A DNA stretch of 64,000 nt, from NCBI GenBank assembly GCA_045564915.1, contig JBJLGL010000002.1, positions 48,586 through 112,585 on the forward strand, given 5' to 3'. Of the stretch, positions 63,320 through 64,000 are shown piece after piece. This DNA comes from JAQWRV01 sp045564915 (lineage in GTDB: Bacteria > Pseudomonadota > Alphaproteobacteria > Rhodospirillales > Rhodospirillaceae). The notes under the pieces were generated by a model that had not been told where the DNA came from, searched no databases, and worked only from the letters and a program-made list of their open reading frames with translations. The first letter of the stretch is position 1; each line of letters begins with the position of its first letter. A program made the translations under genes and the position numbers.

Positions 63320-64000
63320 TTAACTAGATTTCCGTTCCGATTCTGGCTTTTCTCGCTGTTCTGCAGTCAGAAAACTTGGTGTATGCGCACCAAAAGCCAT
63401 CACGTCATCCCCATGATCCATAACGCCGACATCGGGGTCATGGCGTCCGCGGTTACGCTTACGTTTGGTTTTGTCTTCAGGCGTCTGTTTCTTAACCTCA
63501 GATAAGTCACGATAGCTATCTATAGCGCTATCATTTGCGGTAGTCTTTCGGCTGGGAGCACGACTCTTAGAATCTCGATTAATAGAACGGTCATCGGATC
63601 TAGTAACTTTATCATCAGAGTTGGATGGTGAACTAGCTAGTTTTCTCTCATCAGATGTACTTACATCGATGCGAGGTATGCGACTCCCAATGAGTGTTTC
63701 AACTGCTGAAAGAAACTTGTTGTCAGAGGGCAGGGCTAGGGTAAAGGCTTTTCCTTGCATACCCGCACGGCCTGTTCGACCGATGCGGTGTACATAGTCT
63801 TCAGCGTTATTTGGTACATCAAAATTTACTACAAATGGTACTGCAGAAACATCAAGGCCACGGGCAGCAACATCTGAACAGACGAGCAGACCGGCCTGAC
63901 CTGACTTAAAGGCCGCAAGCATTTCCATGCGTTTGCTTTGTGCCATGTCTCCGTGTAGAGCAATAGCATTAAAGCCGTGCTTGATAAGAGATTTATAGAG
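63320..64000 (-). CDS. DEAD-box RNA helicase, C-terminal part (cut by window edge)
   Basis: The frame is open to the right edge (the last 18 codons read LYKSLIKHGFNAIALHGDMA), so the visible 226 codons are the C-terminal half of a RhlE-type DEAD-box helicase. Motif V (LLVCSDVAARGLDVSAV), motif VI (YVHRIGRTGRAG) and a basic, Ser-rich tail with the segment KRKRNRGRHD are present. It should unwind structured RNA. The N-terminal ATPase motifs lie outside the window. Confidence 0.93.
   Translation of the reverse strand, partial: LYKSLIKHGFNAIALHGDMAQSKRMEMLAAFKSGQAGLLVCSDVAARGLDVSAVPFVVNFDVPNNAEDYVHRIGRTGRAGMQGKAFTLALPSDNKFLSAVETLIGSRIPRIDVSTSDERKLASSPSNSDDKVTRSDDRSINRDSKSRAPSRKTTANDSAIDSYRDLSEVKKQTPEDKTKRKRNRGRHDPDVGVMDHGDDVMAFGAHTPSFLTAEQREKPESERKSS

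Noticed and set aside
63295..63323. TTAAATTT/AAATTTAA inverted repeat
   Set aside because: AT-only and overlaps the helicase stop; it may be chance.

Overview
The window reads as a chromosome segment of a free-living, probably marine, alphaproteobacterium of moderate GC. The gene order pyrB-pyrC-plsY-(dprA)-topA-rnr and the divergent pair ruvX | gatCAB are alphaproteobacterial. An RpoH-type sigma factor, a TIGR02444 protein, EgtB/EgtD and an XdhC-type molybdenum maturation set agree with this. No rRNA, CRISPR array, intact insertion sequence or prophage was seen. The only tRNA found is tRNA-Ser(GCU).

Positions 1-7131 hold a compact catabolic cluster. A seven-gene minus-strand run encodes a UbiD-family decarboxylase, a small zinc-ribbon protein, an SDR, an HpaE-like aldehyde dehydrogenase, a heme-oxygenase-like diiron protein, a second SDR and a GntR regulator cut by the window edge. 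UbiX, which makes the prenylated flavin used by UbiD enzymes, is divergent. Several junctions are 4-base start/stop overlaps. The set looks like a decarboxylating, aromatic-acid-type pathway whose substrate cannot be read from the sequence.

Positions 7156-16692 are accessory: five paralogous short-chain dehydrogenases sharing a C-terminal G-x-x-x-x-W ending (four with signal peptides), a sulfotransferase-like protein, a lone FliL, and orphan ABC and TRAP substrate-binding proteins without permeases. Positions 17362-22696 encode an IorA/CoxS-type 2Fe-2S subunit followed by MoxR, VWA, XdhC and molybdopterin cytidylyltransferase-like maturation genes, but no large molybdenum subunit.

Positions 22770-33000 carry ferredoxin-NADP reductase, RF3, a DksA-type protein, ergothioneine genes egtBD, rpoH, a sterol-desaturase-like hydroxylase, rpmG (L33) and an S41 lipoprotein protease. 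Positions 33066-47048 are the housekeeping core: rnr, topA, a decayed dprA remnant, plsY, pyrC (lacking the HxH zinc motif), pyrB, ruvX, gatCAB, a second sulfotransferase-like gene and a membrane protein.

Positions 47063-64000 mix a DUF481 outer-membrane protein, tRNA-Ser, two signal-peptide-bearing methyltransferases, an exported alpha/beta hydrolase that lacks the usual Ser and His, a second orphan ABC substrate-binding protein, an EF-G-like GTPase, a GST, a 943-residue propeller-like membrane protein with a lysine-rich tail, a VOC protein, an esterase, a SnoaL-like protein and a partial DEAD-box helicase. A recurring theme is enzymes of normally cytosolic, cofactor-dependent families carrying export signals.
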